From Clostridiales bacterium 1_7_47FAA (GTDB lineage Bacteria; Bacillota; Clostridia; Lachnospirales; Lachnospiraceae): a stretch of 64,000 nucleotides of DNA. Made by a program: the position numbers and the translations under genes. How positions within the stretch are numbered: position 1 is the first letter of the stretch; each line of letters starts with the position of its first letter. The notes beneath the pieces are model-generated. The model did no database searches. It was not told the DNA's origin and saw nothing but the letters and a program-made list of their open reading frames with translations. Location: assembly GCA_000155435.1 (NCBI GenBank), contig DS990260.1, forward strand, positions 2,620,060 through 2,684,059, in the 5' to 3' direction. This document shows positions 62,172 to 64,000 of the stretch, piece by piece.

Positions 62172-63440
62172 AAAAACCGTCCGTTCCACCAGCCGCCACA
62201 ACACCCGCCTGCACCTGCACACATCCTCATAAGGCACATACTCATTGGGCTTATGGGCCAGCTCCAGGCTTCCCGGCCCATAGGACATACAGTCATGGTT
62301 CCCCAGGGTCCCGGCAATGACAGCCGTATCCGTATAACCGTTAAACGCCCCGATGGCAGTATCCATGCCGGTCACCTCATCGCAGGCCTGCTTCAGATGC
62401 CCAAGGAGCAGGGAACCATCGTCCTTCTCCACATAGGGACGGTCGCCGGTTATGACATAATGGCCTTTCACGCCGGGGACTTCCTGCTGCGCCAGTTCTA
62501 TGGCCTGCTTCACGATCCGCTCCGCGGCCCTGGTGTCCGTGGGCGGCACCAGCCTCATGTCAATCCACACCTTACAGGTATCCGGCACCACATACGGGCG
62601 GTAGCCTCCGGTTATCTGTCCAAAGGTCACGGTGGAAACCCCAAGGTCATGGTGGGACGGACAGGCCGCGACGGACTTCCTGATGAAGCTGACCGCCTCT
62701 GCCATGGCTGCAATCGCGTCCGCGCCCTTCCATGGATTGCTGGCATGGGCCGTGATTCCGTCCATGGTAAGTTCAAACCAGGTCCGCCCCTTGTGGGCCA
62801 CCTGGATCTGCCCGTCCGTAGGCTCTGTATCCAGTATCCAGTCTTGTGCAGAAACCCAGCCATCCTGTATGGCCCGCTCCACGCCCCGCATGAAATCCTC
62901 CTCATCAACGGTTCCGATGAAGGTAAAAGCCCTGTCCGGAAGCTGCCCATTCTTCCCCACCAGCTCCACTGCCCGGGCAAATGCTGTCAGGGCGCAGGCA
63001 AGCCCGGATTTCATATCGCAGGCCCCTCTTCCGTAAAGCCGCTTCGCGCCGTCCTCCTGTGTGACCACGGCTCCCAGGGCAGGCGTATCCTCATTCCATC
63101 CATCTCCCAGCATCACCGTGTCCATATGGCATATGTAAGTAAGTCCCGGGTTTTCAGATTTGCCCGGTATGCGCGCCATCAGGTTAAAGCGTCCGGGAAG
63201 TACTTCCTGCTCCTTAAGTTCCATCCGTCCTGCCAGGCTTCCTCCCGCCATCTGTATCTTGCGTACCAGCCATTCCTTTATCCATCCCTCAATCCGCCCT
63301 TCATAGGCGCCGGGGTCTGAACTGTCAATCCCCACCAGCTGTCCGGCCAGGTCCCAGGCCTCATCATCCAATCCATGCTCCGCGTCCGATTCCCAAATTC
63401 CAGCCTTTACTTCCTCCGGATTCAGCCCATCATTTCCCAT
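62169..63440 (-). CDS. M20-family metallopeptidase / deacylase
   Basis: 423 residues of the ArgE/DapE/M20 family. Metal ligands are visible in TYICHMDTVMLGD, the bridging Asp region YGRGACDMKSGLA, the catalytic Glu in GTVDEEDFMRG, and later WILDTEP, then C-terminal SYGPGSLELAHKPNEYVP. The dimerisation lid holds ELTMDGITAHASNPWKG. It should hydrolyse an N-acyl or peptide bond; the substrate is unknown. The stop TAG lies at the edge of a MITE-like element, and the family's C-terminal His is retained, so the protein looks intact. Confidence 0.88.
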   Translation of the reverse strand: MGNDGLNPEEVKAGIWESDAEHGLDDEAWDLAGQLVGIDSSDPGAYEGRIEGWIKEWLVRKIQMAGGSLAGRMELKEQEVLPGRFNLMARIPGKSENPGLTYICHMDTVMLGDGWNEDTPALGAVVTQEDGAKRLYGRGACDMKSGLACALTAFARAVELVGKNGQLPDRAFTFIGTVDEEDFMRGVERAIQDGWVSAQDWILDTEPTDGQIQVAHKGRTWFELTMDGITAHASNPWKGADAIAAMAEAVSFIRKSVAACPSHHDLGVSTVTFGQITGGYRPYVVPDTCKVWIDMRLVPPTDTRAAERIVKQAIELAQQEVPGVKGHYVITGDRPYVEKDDGSLLLGHLKQACDEVTGMDTAIGAFNGYTDTAVIAGTLGNHDCMSYGPGSLELAHKPNEYVPYEDVCRCRRVLWRLVERTVF

Positions 63441-63532
63441 TTCCCAATTCCTCCCATTACTTCTAATGCTTCATCCTATCATTCTACTACAATGCACAGA
63501 TACTTCAACCCCTATGCGCCCTTAAACCTTCC

Positions 63533-64000
63533 CTACAGATCATCAATAATCGCCGCGCTCTTTGCATAAGCCGTGCTCTTGGCCTCAAAGAAATCCGTCT
63601 TTACCATATTGGCATTGGAATACTGGTTCACCCAGGCCATGGATTCAGGTTCCTTCCCATAGCCTTCATACAGCGGCTCAAAGCCCAGGCCGGTCCACCT
63701 CAGGTTCCCCAGGTATTTGATATAGGACGATACCATGTCCTTTGTCAGTCCCGGCACCTCATCCCCAATCACATAACAGCCCCATTCTATTTCCTGGCTC
63801 ACGCCTTCCCTCAGCATGTCCTCCAGCATTTTCACATTGTCCGGTGTGAACAGGCCCGGTTCTTCTTTCTTAAGTTCTCCTATCATGCTGCGGAACAGCC
63901 ACAGATGGGTATTCTCATCCCGGTTGATGTAGCGGATTTCCTGGACGCTTCCCGGCATTTTCCCGTTGCGGCCCAGGTTGTAGAAGAACATGAAGCCACT
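63533..64000 (-). CDS. Class I ribonucleotide reductase beta subunit, 3' part
   Basis: The C-terminal 155 residues of the R2 subunit; the start lies beyond the right edge of the window. The segment MFFYNLGRNGKMPGSVQEIR and the iron-ligand motif INRDENTHLWLF (Glu..His) are diagnostic. The C-terminal tail (NMVKTDFFEAKSTAYAKSAA) is of the kind that docks on the alpha subunit. It generates the radical for deoxyribonucleotide synthesis. The downstream neighbour is the M20 gene, about 90 bases away. No defect is visible in the part present. Confidence 0.9.
   Translation of the reverse strand, partial: SGFMFFYNLGRNGKMPGSVQEIRYINRDENTHLWLFRSMIGELKKEEPGLFTPDNVKMLEDMLREGVSQEIEWGCYVIGDEVPGLTKDMVSSYIKYLGNLRWTGLGFEPLYEGYGKEPESMAWVNQYSNANMVKTDFFEAKSTAYAKSAAIIDDL

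Noticed and set aside
62253-63320. Plus-strand frame of 355 codons opposite the M20 gene
   Set aside because: Antisense shadow; the minus strand has all M20 motifs.
1-64000. tRNA, rRNA or known riboswitch
   Set aside because: No cloverleaf with conserved TTCGA-type arm, rRNA segment or familiar riboswitch core was recognised by eye. A covariance-model scan would be needed to exclude short ones.

Overview
The window looks like the chromosome of a spore-forming Clostridia, most likely a Lachnospiraceae of the Enterocloster / Clostridium cluster XIVa type. This rests on gene content (YyaC sporulation protein, YhaM exonuclease, MutS2, RlmD, a LysM protein, ROK glucokinase, TAXI-type TRAP transport, many GGDEF/EAL proteins), AGGAGG-type ribosome sites and moderate base composition. 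No rRNA, tRNA or CRISPR array was seen.

Layout. 1-7.3 kb: LacI-type regulator, a DNA-glycosylase remnant, DUF3788 protein, FUSC-like membrane protein, a tandem pair of RlaP-type nucleotidyltransferases, small proteins, and a HEAT-repeat/THUMP-like methyltransferase. 7.6-19.4 kb: five consecutive minus-strand signalling genes (chemotaxis receptor, GGDEF-EAL, four-PAS hybrid histidine kinase, four-PAS diguanylate cyclase, PAS-GGDEF-EAL). A divergent GntR-type regulator with two winged-helix segments (19.8-21.2 kb) and a further GGDEF-EAL-PAS-GGDEF membrane protein (21.5-24.2 kb) follow.

24.4-31.1 kb is a visibly AT-rich accessory island: a RhuM-Fic fusion, a DUF697-type GTPase with a tiny membrane protein, and a coupled AAA ATPase / subtilisin-like protease pair resembling the IetAS antiphage system. 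A 3' scrap of an rlmD-type gene, a known kind of integration target for conjugative elements, lies inside it.

31-46.4 kb is mostly core: rlmD, yhaM, an HtrA-like protein without a visible catalytic triad, mutS2, a two-component system, a cell-wall-binding secreted protein, a ROK kinase, a DUF5711 protein, a LysM protein and yyaC. 46.7-48.2 kb is a divergent MerR / aldo-keto reductase pair with a textbook 19-bp-spacer promoter, followed by a sugar nucleotidyltransferase.

49.4-60 kb is a long minus-strand sugar-acid catabolic cluster. It holds a DUF1537 kinase, Fe-dependent alcohol dehydrogenase, DapA-like lyase, PdxA2-like dehydrogenase, TAXI-TRAP uptake system, SDR, YhcH/YiaL protein and flavoprotein. 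It is probably controlled by the divergent PrpR-like regulator (60.2-62.0 kb). An M20 peptidase and a truncated class I ribonucleotide reductase beta subunit close the window. Short TA-flanked inverted-repeat elements (MITE-like) sit at 50994-51075 and 62008-62171, and both appear to supply the TAG stop codon of the adjoining gene.
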